Counted from the first letter of the stretch, positions 1-7,995 are shown. The stretch is 21,484 bases of DNA from GWC2-45-44 sp041661665 (GCA_041661665.1 JBAZTW010000036.1:1-21484), one strand, 5' to 3'. Numbers and translations are program-made. The notes: a model not told the origin generated them from the sequence alone.

Positions 1-133
1 AAAGATTTATGAAAATCCAACAGAGAAAGACTGTACCAATGAGATAAAGCGAAAAAAAACATTTAATTATAACCCTTGACAACTGCCCTCATAGCAGCCC
101 CCACACCTGTGGTGGGGGTTTGTGCTCAGGACT

Positions 134-210
134 CGGCCTGTCGTGAGCCTGCCTGCCCTGAGTAAAATCGAAGGAGTCGAATCGGCCTGTCGTGAGCTTG
201 TCGAACGGCC
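134..210. repeat. REP-like direct repeat, two units
   Basis: CGGCCTGTCGTGAGC occurs at 134-148 and again at 183-197. The second unit continues as TTGTCGAACGGCC, so its ends are complementary (GGCC...GGCC). A degenerate third unit lies at 368-395 (CCTGCCGTGAG then TCATCGAACAGG). The core TGAGCTTGTCGAA resembles short dispersed repeats found between genes in many bacterial genomes, and a related core occurs inside the gene at 2686-3084. The function is unknown. Confidence 0.6.
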
Positions 211-213
211 AAA

Positions 214-235
214 CGCGCAAGTAAAAACTTGCGCG
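214..235. other. Perfect 9-bp hairpin with AAAA loop
   Basis: CGCGCAAGT (214-222) and ACTTGCGCG (227-235) are perfect inverted repeats around AAAA. The left arm recurs at about 325-333. No T-run follows on either strand, so it is not a textbook terminator. Confidence 0.55.
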
Positions 236-429
236 CGTAAAAAAAATAAAAAAATTTATATCCATATTCCACAACCACTTATAAAACCACCACAAAGAAT
301 TTTCAGCCAATTTTCGGTAAAAACGCGCAAGTTCTACTGTAATACGGAGAGCCCAACAGAGCCGCGACAGCCTGCCGTGAGTTCATCGAACAGGTGATGG
401 AGCGGTCATTAAATCTCTATCGTTTTCAA

Positions 430-465
430 CCCCCGCGCTTAATTTCTGCAAAGAAATTGCGGGGG
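430..465. other. Strong imperfect hairpin
   Basis: CCCCCGC (430-436) pairs with GCGGGGG (459-465), and AATTTC (441-446) pairs with GAAATT (453-458) around a six-base loop. Four unpaired bases (437-440) lie on the left side. No T-tract follows. It could be part of a small RNA or a dispersed repeat. Confidence 0.5.
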
Positions 466-570
466 CCGATTCCAAAACTACTGTCTACTGAATACTGATT
501 ACTGACTACTAATCAAGAAAGGAGAAATTTTTTCTGAAATAGACACCCGGCATTTTTAAAAAGCTCCCGG

Positions 571-599
571 TAGGGTGGACAGCTTTGCTGTCCACGCGG
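571..599. repeat. Dispersed TAGGGTGG hairpin repeat, copy 1
   Basis: TAGGGTGGACAGC is followed by TTT and GCTGTCCACGCGG; TGGACAGC and GCTGTCCA form a perfect 8-bp stem. The layout TAGGGTGG(G/A)C...GCCCAC/GTCCAC-GC recurs in inverted orientation at 19083-19108, between kdsB and pyrG. The loop and inner stem differ, while the TAGGGTG and CACGC flanks are kept. This is the behaviour of a dispersed palindromic element. Confidence 0.6.
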
Positions 600-639
600 A
601 ATCAAAGAGCAAAATCATAAAATGCACTTCTATTCTCAG

Positions 640-830
640 AGCCGCCAATTATCCCGCAGCGGCATATAAATTTGCGGGTCTTTCGCACACGGAGGTGCGA
701 AACTTTCTCTCACTCCGACAGGATGTTGGTGTTGAGTAGTTGTGTCTGCGTAAGAAAGTTGCCAGCGTGAAAAACCGCCCAGCTTCTTTGGCAGAATCGT
801 CCAGTGGCGACGTTGGAGGCCGGCGGCCAA
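640..830. other. Structured region, possible small RNA or tiny ORF
   Basis: Two hairpins lie close together: CCCGCA/TGCGGG (653-658 with 673-678) and TTTCGCAC/GTGCGAAA (681-688 with 695-702, loop ACGGAG). An open frame of 64 codons runs on the minus strand across 636-830. Its composition (rich in Q, H, R, W and P) does not look like a normal soluble protein and I see no strong ribosome binding site. I cannot choose between a non-coding RNA, a dispersed element and a chance ORF. Confidence 0.3.
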
Positions 831-991
831 AAGCCGTTTAACGACTTTATAAATGGGAACTTTAAAATGACTTAGCTGTGTTTAAAATTCGTTAAATTTA
901 ATAATTTGGATTTCAGGGATTCGGCTCTGATTTTGCGCGAACACACAGGTTCGCCCCTGCGAACTGCGCTATGGTGATAGCGGGACTAAAC

Positions 992-2665
992 TTATCTTAA
1001 TTTTAGTTGTTTGTATTTTCCTCTGCGGTGGGCAAGGCGGTCGGGGTTCTCGGCCTGTATCTTTTCCTCATACGCAGCGAAGTTGCCGACAAACCACTGC
1101 GTTTTACCATTGCCTTCAAATATCAGCAAATGCGTGCATATTCTATCAAGGAAAAATCTGTCGTGGCTGATTACCATCGCACAGCCCTGAAAGTTGATTA
1201 TCGACTGCTCCAATACCCGCATAGTGCTGACATCGAGGTCATTTGTCGGCTCATCGAGCAAGAGAAGATTGCCGCCCTGACGAAGCATTTTCGCAAGATG
1301 AATTCTGTTTCGTTCACCGCCTGAACATTCTGAAACTTTTTTCTGCTGCTGTGTGCCTGAAAAATTATATTTTGCGACGTAGGCACGTGAGGCAACCGAA
1401 ACGCCGCCGACAACGATGGAATCCTTGCCATCGGAGATTTCCTGAAAAATTGTTTTGCTGTCGTCGAGAGCATCGCGGTGCTGGTCAACGTAGCCTATTG
1501 AGACGGTTGCGCCAATTTCGATTTTGCCGGAGTCGGGTTTTTCCTGGCCTGTTATCAATCTAAAGAGCGTTGTTTTGCCTATTCCATTGGGGCCTATTAC
1601 TCCGACGATTCCATTTGCGGGCAGTTCAAATGAACATTTATCAATGAGAGGAGTATCGCTGAATTTTTTGCAGACATCGGCAAATGAAAGCACTTTATCG
1701 CCGAGACGCTGGCCTGATGGGATTTGTATCAGTACTTCGCTTTGTCTGTCTTCGGCTGATTGGCCGGCCAAATCGGTATAAGCATTTATACGGGCCTGAT
1801 TTTTCTGGTTGCGTGCCCTGACAGAGGTGTTAATCCATTCAAGTTCGCGGGCGAGAGTTTTCTGACGCTGCGATTCCTTCTTTTCCATTACGCGGAGAAG
1901 CTCGGCTTTTTGCTTGAGCCAGGAGGAATAATTCCCCTCGAAAGGCAGGCCTCTGCCCTTCTCAAGTTCGAGAATCCATTTGGTGATGTTGTCGAGAAAA
2001 TATCGGTCGTGAGTAACAATAATTACCGTGCCATGATATTCGCGAAGGGCCATTTCGAGCCATTGAATAGTTTCAGCATCGAGGTGGTTTGTCGGCTCAT
2101 CGAGCAGGAGCAAATCCGGTTTTTCCAGCAGAGCCATACAAAGCGCGACACGTCTGCGTTCTCCGCCTGACAATCTGCTGATGAGTGCATCATCGGGCGG
2201 CAGAACCATCGCATCGGAAACAATATCAATAAGCCTGTCGGTTTCCCAGCCATCGCAGGCATCTATTTTGTCCTGATAAACGGCCAACTCCTCAAGCAGT
2301 TTATTCATCTGGTCATCGGACTGCGGCTCGGAAAGCTGCTGGGAAATTTCATTGAATCGCTCTACCATATCAAGCGTTGGCTTTATTGCGGTGAGCAGAT
2401 TTTCCTTAACAGTCTTGTCCAATTCAAGCTGCGGTTCCTGTGCAACATATCGAAGTTTCATTTTTGGGGCAAGTTTTGTCTCGCCCTGAAAATCCTTGTC
2501 TATGCCTGCCATTATTTTCAGAAGCGTGGTTTTGCCTGAGCCGTTTTCGCCTATAACGCCTATTTTAGCGCCATAAAAAAACGACAGAGAAATATCCTTT
2601 AAAACTTCCTTTTCGCCGAAGCTTCTGCTGACATCGTTCATTTCAAATACAAATTTCGGCGGCAT
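992..2665 (-). CDS. ettA: ABC-F ATPase, EttA-type translation factor
   Basis: A 557-residue cytosolic ABC-F protein with two nucleotide-binding domains and no membrane segment. NBD1 has Walker A GENGSGKTT at 39-47, signature LSGGER at 165-170 and Walker B LLLLDEP at 185-191. NBD2 has GPNGIGKTT at 358-366, signature CSGGER at 447-452 and LLLLDEPTNDLD at 467-478. The charged linker at about 248-330 is the P-site tRNA interaction motif of the family. Length (555 in E. coli) and the NBD2 tail (CAMVISHDRFFLDRI) fit EttA rather than Uup or antibiotic-resistance ABC-F proteins. EttA binds the ribosomal E site and couples entry into elongation to the ATP/ADP ratio. One small oddity is Cys for Leu at the start of the NBD2 signature. 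The ATG has AAGGA about 10 nt upstream. The LigD-PE-like gene lies 20 bp upstream on the same strand. Confidence 0.93.
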   Translation of the reverse strand: MPPKFVFEMNDVSRSFGEKEVLKDISLSFFYGAKIGVIGENGSGKTTLLKIMAGIDKDFQGETKLAPKMKLRYVAQEPQLELDKTVKENLLTAIKPTLDMVERFNEISQQLSEPQSDDQMNKLLEELAVYQDKIDACDGWETDRLIDIVSDAMVLPPDDALISRLSGGERRRVALCMALLEKPDLLLLDEPTNHLDAETIQWLEMALREYHGTVIIVTHDRYFLDNITKWILELEKGRGLPFEGNYSSWLKQKAELLRVMEKKESQRQKTLARELEWINTSVRARNQKNQARINAYTDLAGQSAEDRQSEVLIQIPSGQRLGDKVLSFADVCKKFSDTPLIDKCSFELPANGIVGVIGPNGIGKTTLFRLITGQEKPDSGKIEIGATVSIGYVDQHRDALDDSKTIFQEISDGKDSIVVGGVSVASRAYVAKYNFSGTQQQKKVSECSGGERNRIHLAKMLRQGGNLLLLDEPTNDLDVSTMRVLEQSIINFQGCAMVISHDRFFLDRICTHLLIFEGNGKTQWFVGNFAAYEEKIQAENPDRLAHRRGKYKQLKLR

Positions 2666-2685
2666 ATACCGTTAGTCCTTTTTAA

Positions 2686-3084
2686 TTAACCGGTCATCGC
2701 GTTTAAGGATATCTCTAAAAAATCATTTTGTTGAAAAACGTTAAATTGGTTATTTAATATTTTGCCTGCAAAAAAGATTTTTACTATTTTGTCATCGGCC
2801 AGTTCGATTGTGCATATTCCTTCATCGGCTATTTCTACTGTTCCTTTGCCGTTGTTGACAGCGCCCTGATAGGTGAGAAATTTTTTGTCGTGGTCGAAGA
2901 TGGGCGTTGCTTTTGTTTTTCCTGGACTGAGCTTGTCGAAGTCTCCTGCCAATTTCTCCGGCGAATTGTCCAATCGCCAGGTTTTGAGGCAATCGGCGTA
3001 TTCAATCATTAAATCCCAATGAGTTTCGTTTCCTCTTGTGTGTTTGTGGATGACAAAACGTCTTTTCAAATTTTCAATTTTCAA
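2686..3084 (-). CDS. Stand-alone LigD-type 3'-phosphoesterase-like protein
   Basis: A 132-residue protein resembling the N-terminal phosphoesterase (PE) domain of bacterial DNA ligase D. The clearest block is FVIHKHTRGNETHWDLMIE at residues 10-28, matching the FVxxKHxxxxxHxDLRLE block of the family: His15, His22 and Asp24 correspond to catalytic metal-binding positions, and the usual Arg after Asp-Leu is Met. A second block around 63-74 (FDHDKKFLTYQG) supplies a further His and Tyr. In LigD this domain trims 3' phosphates and ribonucleotides before end joining. Here there is no ligase or polymerase domain, so activity is uncertain; short versions of this kind are known to me from planctomycetes. 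The gene lies 14 bp after pta and 20 bp before ettA on the same strand. A REP-like sequence is embedded in codons 46-54. Confidence 0.75.
   Translation of the reverse strand: MKIENLKRRFVIHKHTRGNETHWDLMIEYADCLKTWRLDNSPEKLAGDFDKLSPGKTKATPIFDHDKKFLTYQGAVNNGKGTVEIADEGICTIELADDKIVKIFFAGKILNNQFNVFQQNDFLEISLNAMTG
2922..2948. repeat. REP-like core inside the LigD-PE gene
   Basis: The plus strand reads CTGGACTGAGCTTGTCGAAG followed by TCTCCTG. GGACT and the later AGTCTCC give imperfect complementary ends, and TGAGCTTGTCGAA is the same core as the intergenic repeats at 134-210. It lies in frame and encodes GDFDKLSP on the minus strand, in a loop between two conserved blocks. Confidence 0.5.
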
Positions 3085-3098
3085 TCTTAAATCTTCAA

Positions 3099-4103
3099 TT
3101 ATCCAACTGCCTGAATTGCTGTAATTGCAACTGCACCTGCAATACCATCGCTGTTACAGCCGCGGGACAGGTCGTTAACGGGCTTTGCGATTCCCTGAAG
3201 GATAGGGCCGTAAGCGTCAAGCCCGCCGAGTCGTTCTGCAAGTTTGTAGCAGATATTGCCCACACCCAAATCCGGAAAAATAAATGTATTCGCCTGGCCT
3301 TTAAGCGGACTGTTCGGGCATTTTTTCGCTGCAACATCCGGCACAAACGCAGCATCAAATTGTAATTCGCCGTCGATAAGGTATTCGCCATCGAAATCCT
3401 TATCGAGTTTTGCTTTTGCCAGCTCGGTTGCTTTTATCATTTTGTCCGGGCCTGCGCCTTTGGCAGAGCCTTTTGTAGAATAGCTTAGCAGAGCGATTTT
3501 TGGAAAGACGCCGAATTGTTTTGCTGTGCGCGCTGTCGAAAGAACGATGTCCGCGAGCTGTTCTGCGTCCGGGTCCTGATTAAGACCTGAGTCAGCGAAT
3601 AAAATTGTTCGTTCGCGGTTAGTCATAAAAAACATACTCGATACGGTTTTGATGCCTGATGCAGATTTGATAATTTGCAGGGCAGGCCTGATGGTATCCG
3701 GTGTTGAGTGGACAGCGCCGGAGACAAGGCCGTCAACTTCGCCGTTCTTAACCATCATTGTACCGAAGTAGACATCATCTTTCATTGTGGCAAGAGCGGC
3801 TTCGGGCGTTACGCCTTTATTTTTACGCATCTGATAAAATTGTTCTGCGAAATCTTTTAATTTGCCGCTTGTGAGAGGATTGATGATTGCTATGTCGTTT
3901 GTTCTCGCTCCCAGATTTTTGAGAGCTGAACTGATTTTGGCCTCGTCGCCGATGATTGTAAGTTTGGCCAATTTTCGGTCGGCGATTTTTTTCGCAGCTT
4001 CGATAGTTCGCTCGTCGCCGCCTTCGGGCAGGACGATGTGTTTATATAGGGCGGCAGCTTTCTCGAAAATCTGCTGTAAAAAATCTTTACTTGTTTCCAT
4101 CAT
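3099..4103 (-). CDS. pta: Phosphate acetyltransferase
   Basis: A 334-residue protein of the short phosphotransacetylase form, lacking the N-terminal DRTGG/regulatory half of enterobacterial Pta. It interconverts acetyl-CoA plus phosphate and acetyl-phosphate plus CoA in the cytosol, the first step of acetate formation or the last of acetate uptake. Typical blocks are LPEGGDERTIEAA near the N-terminus, GLVSGAVHSTPDTIRPALQ in the middle, FADSGLNQDPDAEQLADI and SYSTKGSAKG in the core, and FPDLGVGNICYKLAERLGG near the C-terminus. Two Met codons lie next to each other at the start; the first is used here, but the second at 4100 is equally possible as no strong ribosome binding site is visible. No ackA is seen in the window. 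Acetyl-phosphate can also phosphorylate response regulators, which may matter to those at 15244-16595. Confidence 0.93.
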   Translation of the reverse strand: MMETSKDFLQQIFEKAAALYKHIVLPEGGDERTIEAAKKIADRKLAKLTIIGDEAKISSALKNLGARTNDIAIINPLTSGKLKDFAEQFYQMRKNKGVTPEAALATMKDDVYFGTMMVKNGEVDGLVSGAVHSTPDTIRPALQIIKSASGIKTVSSMFFMTNRERTILFADSGLNQDPDAEQLADIVLSTARTAKQFGVFPKIALLSYSTKGSAKGAGPDKMIKATELAKAKLDKDFDGEYLIDGELQFDAAFVPDVAAKKCPNSPLKGQANTFIFPDLGVGNICYKLAERLGGLDAYGPILQGIAKPVNDLSRGCNSDGIAGAVAITAIQAVG

Positions 4104-4155
4104 AGTTAAATCCGTGTAATTTGTATAAATTTACGTTTGATAGCTTTTATCCCAA

Positions 4156-4229
4156 TACGCCCGGTAGGATTCGAACCTGCAACCTTCGGTTCCGTAGACC
4201 AACGCTCTATCCAATTGAGCTACGGGCGC
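4156..4229 (-). tRNA. tRNA-Arg (anticodon ACG)
   Basis: A 74-nt cloverleaf on the minus strand: acceptor GCGCCCG, D-stem GCTC/GAGC, anticodon stem TTGGT/ACCGA around loop CTACGGA, so the anticodon is ACG (plus positions 4193-4195). The T-arm contains TTCGAAT and the discriminator is A; CCA is not encoded. The gene decodes CGU/CGC/CGA after A34-to-I editing. Two departures from the usual bacterial sequence are a C-A mismatch in the T-stem (GCAGG against CCTAC) and a G1-U72 wobble. Confidence 0.93.
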
Positions 4230-4243
4230 AAATACATTTGAAC

Positions 4244-4272
4244 AGTATAATCACTTCCATTTTGCCTGTCAA
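4244..4272 (-). promoter_or_regulatory. Sigma-70-type promoter of tRNA-Arg
   Basis: Read on the minus strand, TTGACA (plus 4267-4272) is followed after exactly 17 nt by TATACT (plus 4244-4249). The tRNA begins 14 nt further on. It matches the housekeeping consensus almost perfectly and may also serve pta. Confidence 0.85.
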
Positions 4273-4542
4273 CATTTTTCAGTATTCATACCGCCTGTGC
4301 GCCAAAATCCAGATTTAAGGTCTCCGCACTTGCCTTATGAGCATATTCCAATATGTAAACTACCGGCTTGGTTAATATGGAGTTACAATTCAAATCTGTC
4401 AAAAATCCAATATCCTCAAACTACCGAAGCGACCTTTATCGCAGAAAGTACTGTTGAACTTTTGCCGCAATCTGCGGGGGCAGTCATCTTGTCAATTGTT
4501 TCAATGCCATCTTATTCAGTTATTTTCACACTGCCGCTCATA
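4273..4542. other. Intergenic stretch with no recognised feature
   Basis: This stretch lies between the tRNA-Arg promoter and the end of the radical SAM gene. I see no RNA gene, strong hairpin or credible ORF. Open frames that read through it on the plus strand overlap the tRNA or the antisense of the radical SAM gene. Confidence 0.5.
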
Positions 4543-6108
4543 TCAATTCCTCGCAGACACAACCGTTCTGCATTCATTCGCAGAGGCGGCGGCAAGTTCG
4601 TTCATTTTAGCATGAACGCTTTTTAATATCTTACGAAAGTGAAAACCAAATATAGAGTAACGCACAGCCAGCGGTACCCTGCGAAAATCTTTGAATGACC
4701 AGATTATAAGCGCCCAATAATAAATATTGCCCTTTTCTATTACTCCGATTCGCCACATTGCCCTGAAAAAAGCCCTGATGTCGCAATATCTGACTCTAAA
4801 TTTTTTCTTATTGCTGAAATTATAGTTTTCAAGAAAAGTTTTGATGCGTTTGCAAATATATTTCTGCGAGTAGATAGTATTCAGCACTTTCATATACCCG
4901 TTCATAAGTTCGTGAATATCCATTTTAGGAATGAAATTCATTGTACAGTCCATATTGTCGCCCGTTGCCTGCTCTGCCAGTCTGTTTTCATTCTTCAGCT
5001 TCTGATAGAGTTTTGTACCCGGCGGAGCGTTAAGCAGTCCGACCATCGCTGTTACTATGCCGCTGTCCTGAATCATATTTATTAATTTATCGAACACATT
5101 AGGCTTATCATTGTCAAAACCGACGATAAAACCTGCCTGCACCTGCATACCAAACCGCTGTATCTTTTTGATAGCCGCAACAACGTCCCTGCCGATATTT
5201 TGTGTTTTGCTGCATTCAGCCAGACTTAAATCGTTCGGAGATTCGATGCCGATAAATACGCTGTCAAAGCCCGCTCTGGCCATCATGGTCATAAGTTCCT
5301 CATCATCAACCATATCGATAGAGGCCTGTGTATTGAAAGCGAATGGATAGTCTCTTTTGTCCATCCAATCGATGATTGCAGGAAGTAATTCATTTTTCAA
5401 TTGCTGGCGTTTGCCTATAAAATTGTCATCGACAAAAAATACTTCGCCCCGCCATTTATGAACATAAAGACTTTCGAGTTCGTCTATTATCTGACTGGTG
5501 GTCTTTGTGCGCACTTTTCGGCCAAAAAGATTTGTAACATCGCAAAAATCGCAATTGAACGGACAGCCCCGCGAATATTGAAGCCCCATCATACCGTATT
5601 TATTCATATTTATCAACTGCGACAGTGGTGCCGGACTGTTTTGCATATCGGTTTTCCTGTCTGTTTTGTAGACTGGTTTCGCACGGTTATTCGCGAGGTC
5701 TTTGAGGAACTCAGGCAGCGTAATTTCTGCTTCATTAAGAACAAGATGGTCGATATTAGGAATAATTTCAGGAAATGTTGTGAACAGTGAGCCGCCTGCA
5801 ACGACTTTGACGTTGAGTCTTTTGCATCTTTCTACCACCGCTCTGGCAGAGTTTTTTTGGATAGCCATTGCAGAGATGAAAACATAGTCAGCCCACTTAA
5901 TATGCCGGTCACGAAGCGCACCGGCGTTCATATCAATCAGTTTTTTCTCGAAAGATTCCGGCAGCATCGCCGCAACAGTGAGCAGCCCAAGAGGCGGAAG
6001 AAGAGCTTTTCTCGAAATGAACTTTAATGCGTTTTTTAGACTCCAGAACGTATTTGGAATTTCTGGGTTTATAAGCAGGATTTTTAATTTATTATTCATA
6101 TGCTGCAT
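4543..6108 (-). CDS. B12-binding-domain radical SAM protein (DUF4070-like tail)
   Basis: A 521-residue protein. The N-terminus (about 7-140) resembles a cobalamin-binding Rossmann fold, with LLINPEIP at the start and PPLGLLTVAAMLP at 38-50. The radical SAM core carries the cluster motif CPFNCDFC (Cys182, Cys186, Cys189), followed by FFVDDNF and FIGIESP blocks. The C-terminal 120 residues resemble the DUF4070 tail found in this subgroup. Such enzymes use a [4Fe-4S] cluster and SAM, often with cobalamin, to modify unreactive carbons, including in membrane lipid and pigment pathways; the substrate here cannot be told. The start codon lies 1 nt after the stop of the upstream gene (TAAGATG), which indicates translational coupling. 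A Met at codon 4 is an alternative start. Confidence 0.85.
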   Translation of the reverse strand: MQHMNNKLKILLINPEIPNTFWSLKNALKFISRKALLPPLGLLTVAAMLPESFEKKLIDMNAGALRDRHIKWADYVFISAMAIQKNSARAVVERCKRLNVKVVAGGSLFTTFPEIIPNIDHLVLNEAEITLPEFLKDLANNRAKPVYKTDRKTDMQNSPAPLSQLINMNKYGMMGLQYSRGCPFNCDFCDVTNLFGRKVRTKTTSQIIDELESLYVHKWRGEVFFVDDNFIGKRQQLKNELLPAIIDWMDKRDYPFAFNTQASIDMVDDEELMTMMARAGFDSVFIGIESPNDLSLAECSKTQNIGRDVVAAIKKIQRFGMQVQAGFIVGFDNDKPNVFDKLINMIQDSGIVTAMVGLLNAPPGTKLYQKLKNENRLAEQATGDNMDCTMNFIPKMDIHELMNGYMKVLNTIYSQKYICKRIKTFLENYNFSNKKKFRVRYCDIRAFFRAMWRIGVIEKGNIYYWALIIWSFKDFRRVPLAVRYSIFGFHFRKILKSVHAKMNELAAASANECRTVVSARN

Positions 6109-6109
6109 C

Positions 6110-7024
6110 TTACTTTTGTATATGGGCTACTTCTACTATCCTGTTTTCCTTTATATTTTTGGCTTTTGGAAAAGTGAATTCGGGCTTTTGTTTCAGCAGT
6201 GCGTAGCCAAAGTCGAGCATTGTATCGTTGCCGAGCCTATCCACCTCCAGCGGCTTTATAAAGAAATTAGCTATTACTCCCCTGATAGTGCCCCAGTAAG
6301 TCTCATCCTCCATTTTCTTATGGATAGATGCTATTACTATTGCCATTCTGGGCATATCTCCGCTCTTCCTGAATTTAAGCGTATCTACCCTGGCAATTAT
6401 CTCATTATATCTATTTTCGTATTTGTACTCTCCATTTACAGATTTAACACTGTAAAGCCCAATGGTTACGGGGCTTTTTTGGCCCCCGGCGCTGAAACAG
6501 ATATCCACCTCGGTAACGGTCTGCGCAGAACCAGCAATCGTTCCTCTAACCTCAATAAGACCAACTCCATTCCCTTCAAATTTAATATAATCGAGTATAT
6601 TTATCAGCGGCTCCCCTTTTTTCAAATCAACGAGATTTCTCGTTATCATTCCCGCAGAGTCAAATATGTTCTTGTGAAAACCCTGTCCGGATAGTTCAAA
6701 TTCGCAGGCCGCATAAAAGGAGTTTGAATAAACTTTTCTTTCATACGAAATAATACCTTCCAGCTGGTCATTATTGACGCTTATTTCCCTGTTAACAAGT
6801 GCCGGAGATATCAGCGGAATAAAATACGCAAAAGCTAAAATGGGATTTTTTTTGAACGTTTCTTTACTATAATTCAATATAATGGTTGGACCATTTGAAT
6901 CCGTGCTGTCGCTTATACCGCCTTCCTGTCTTGAAGGCGCTTCTGATGAGGGGCTGCCGCAACAGCGGTCTGACATCGCAATGCAAACACACAAAAACAT
7001 ACATACTATTTTCAGGTTACACAT
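6110..7024 (-). CDS. Exported protein of unknown function, paralogue A
   Basis: A 304-residue protein that I do not recognise. The N-terminus is signal-peptide-like: a short basic start, the hydrophobic run IVCMFLCVCIAM, then a Cys-Cys pair near residues 21-22, so it may be a lipoprotein although the lipobox is not classical. The rest is hydrophilic and probably beta-rich. It is a paralogue of the protein at 7120-7995: shared blocks include FxYFxPLISP, CEFxxxGxGFHKNxFDSAGM, YKYENxYNEIxARVxTLxF and LGNDTMLDFGxAL. The gene lies 95 bp downstream of that paralogue and 1 bp upstream of the radical SAM gene. This arrangement suggests an operon acting at the envelope, but no function can be assigned. 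Confidence 0.8.
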   Translation of the reverse strand: MCNLKIVCMFLCVCIAMSDRCCGSPSSEAPSRQEGGISDSTDSNGPTIILNYSKETFKKNPILAFAYFIPLISPALVNREISVNNDQLEGIISYERKVYSNSFYAACEFELSGQGFHKNIFDSAGMITRNLVDLKKGEPLINILDYIKFEGNGVGLIEVRGTIAGSAQTVTEVDICFSAGGQKSPVTIGLYSVKSVNGEYKYENRYNEIIARVDTLKFRKSGDMPRMAIVIASIHKKMEDETYWGTIRGVIANFFIKPLEVDRLGNDTMLDFGYALLKQKPEFTFPKAKNIKENRIVEVAHIQK

Positions 7025-7119
7025 CTTTTAATCATAACAATCATTAGCTGACCATTGAAATTTCGTGCTGATGCGCAACGAAGACAGCGTTTTTCTTATC
7101 GTTGCAACTCCGCCGTTTT

Positions 7120-7995
7120 TCAGTCTTTGCTCTCGACCCTTAAATTCTTTGCCTTTGGAAATGTGAACGTCTCTTTTTCTTTGAATAATGCACAACCGAA
7201 ATCAAGCATCGTATCATTGCCTAATTTGTCTATCTCCAGGGGCTTTATAAGTAAATTAGCCATAGACCCTTTCAGCTTTCCCCAAAAACCCGGCTTGCCG
7301 CCCTCGGCATATACCGCAGATACTTTAATATCCATCAGTGGCTTGTCTGTACTCTTACTGAATGTAAGGGTATTGACTCTGGCAACTATCTCGTTATATT
7401 TATTTTCGTACTTATACTCTCCATTTACAGGTTTAACGCTGTAAAGCCCAACAGTAACCGGACTGGTTTTGTCTCTGCCGTTAAAATGAACCTGCACCTC
7501 TGTCGCGGTTGCCTTTTTTCCTTTAAGTTTGCCGGTAATTTCTATCCATCCGTATCCCTCTCCTTCAAACTTAATATAACCAAGTATATTCTTAAGAGGC
7601 TTACCCTTCTTTAATTCTTTCGTATTTCTCGCAATCATTCCGGCTGAATCAAATTTGTTTTTATGAAAACCGCTTCCCTGCATCTGAAATTCGCAGGTAG
7701 CATAAAAAGTTTTTGAAGTTGATTTTCTCTCATCGGAAATCAAACCTGACTTCTGCTCGTTACCTTTACTCGTCTCGCTGTACACTATTGTAGGCGATAT
7801 CAGCGGAACAAAATACATAAAGTCAGAGGTGAGATTTTTCAGAACTTTATCACTTTTTAATATAACCGTTGGACCTGCCGAAGTCGTGCCTTTGCCTGTA
7901 CTGTCTTCTTTTTTTGAATGTGTTTTACCATAGCAGCTGCCTGCCGTTACGATGGTAAAACACAAAAATATATATACAACTTTCATATTACGCAC
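7120..7995 (-). CDS. Exported protein of unknown function, paralogue B
   Basis: A 291-residue protein, unrecognised apart from its paralogy with the gene at 6110-7024; by eye about half the residues match over most of the length. The N-terminus has a hydrophobic segment VVYIFLCFTIVTAGSC, compatible with a signal peptide and possibly lipidation at Cys21 (the AGSC lipobox is weak). The mature part is rich in Lys, Gly and Thr with no further membrane segment. AAAGGGTG lies at a suitable distance upstream of the ATG. It starts 33 bp after the DUF3309 gene, in the same direction, which suggests co-transcription. Confidence 0.8.
   Translation of the reverse strand: MRNMKVVYIFLCFTIVTAGSCYGKTHSKKEDSTGKGTTSAGPTVILKSDKVLKNLTSDFMYFVPLISPTIVYSETSKGNEQKSGLISDERKSTSKTFYATCEFQMQGSGFHKNKFDSAGMIARNTKELKKGKPLKNILGYIKFEGEGYGWIEITGKLKGKKATATEVQVHFNGRDKTSPVTVGLYSVKPVNGEYKYENKYNEIVARVNTLTFSKSTDKPLMDIKVSAVYAEGGKPGFWGKLKGSMANLLIKPLEIDKLGNDTMLDFGCALFKEKETFTFPKAKNLRVESKD

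Larger units (their letters stand above)
1..991. other. Gene-poor, repeat-rich intergenic region
   Basis: I see no convincing protein gene here. Short open frames exist on both strands, but none has a clear ribosome binding site and a recognisable family. The stretch is packed with short palindromes: a C-rich hairpin at 98-118 (CCCCCAC pairing with GTGGGGG), REP-like repeats at 134-210 with a degenerate copy at 368-395, and hairpins at 214-235, 430-465, 571-599, 653-678, 681-702 and 967-982. A run at about 478-512 is built from degenerate TACTGA-like units. The last part, 831-991, is AT-rich and lies downstream of ettA. A TTGACA at 76-81 has no convincing -10 partner. Confidence 0.6.

Noticed and set aside
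98..465. CRISPR array in the 5' repeat region
   Set aside because: Repeats are irregular in length and spacing and no cas gene is present.
1760..2170. Long open frame opposite ettA
   Set aside because: It lies antisense to a gene with complete ABC-F motifs; composition and lack of a start site mark it as a shadow.
4121..4318. Open frame on the plus strand across the tRNA-Arg
   Set aside because: It is the antisense of a well-folded tRNA; such frames are common chance ORFs over tRNA genes.
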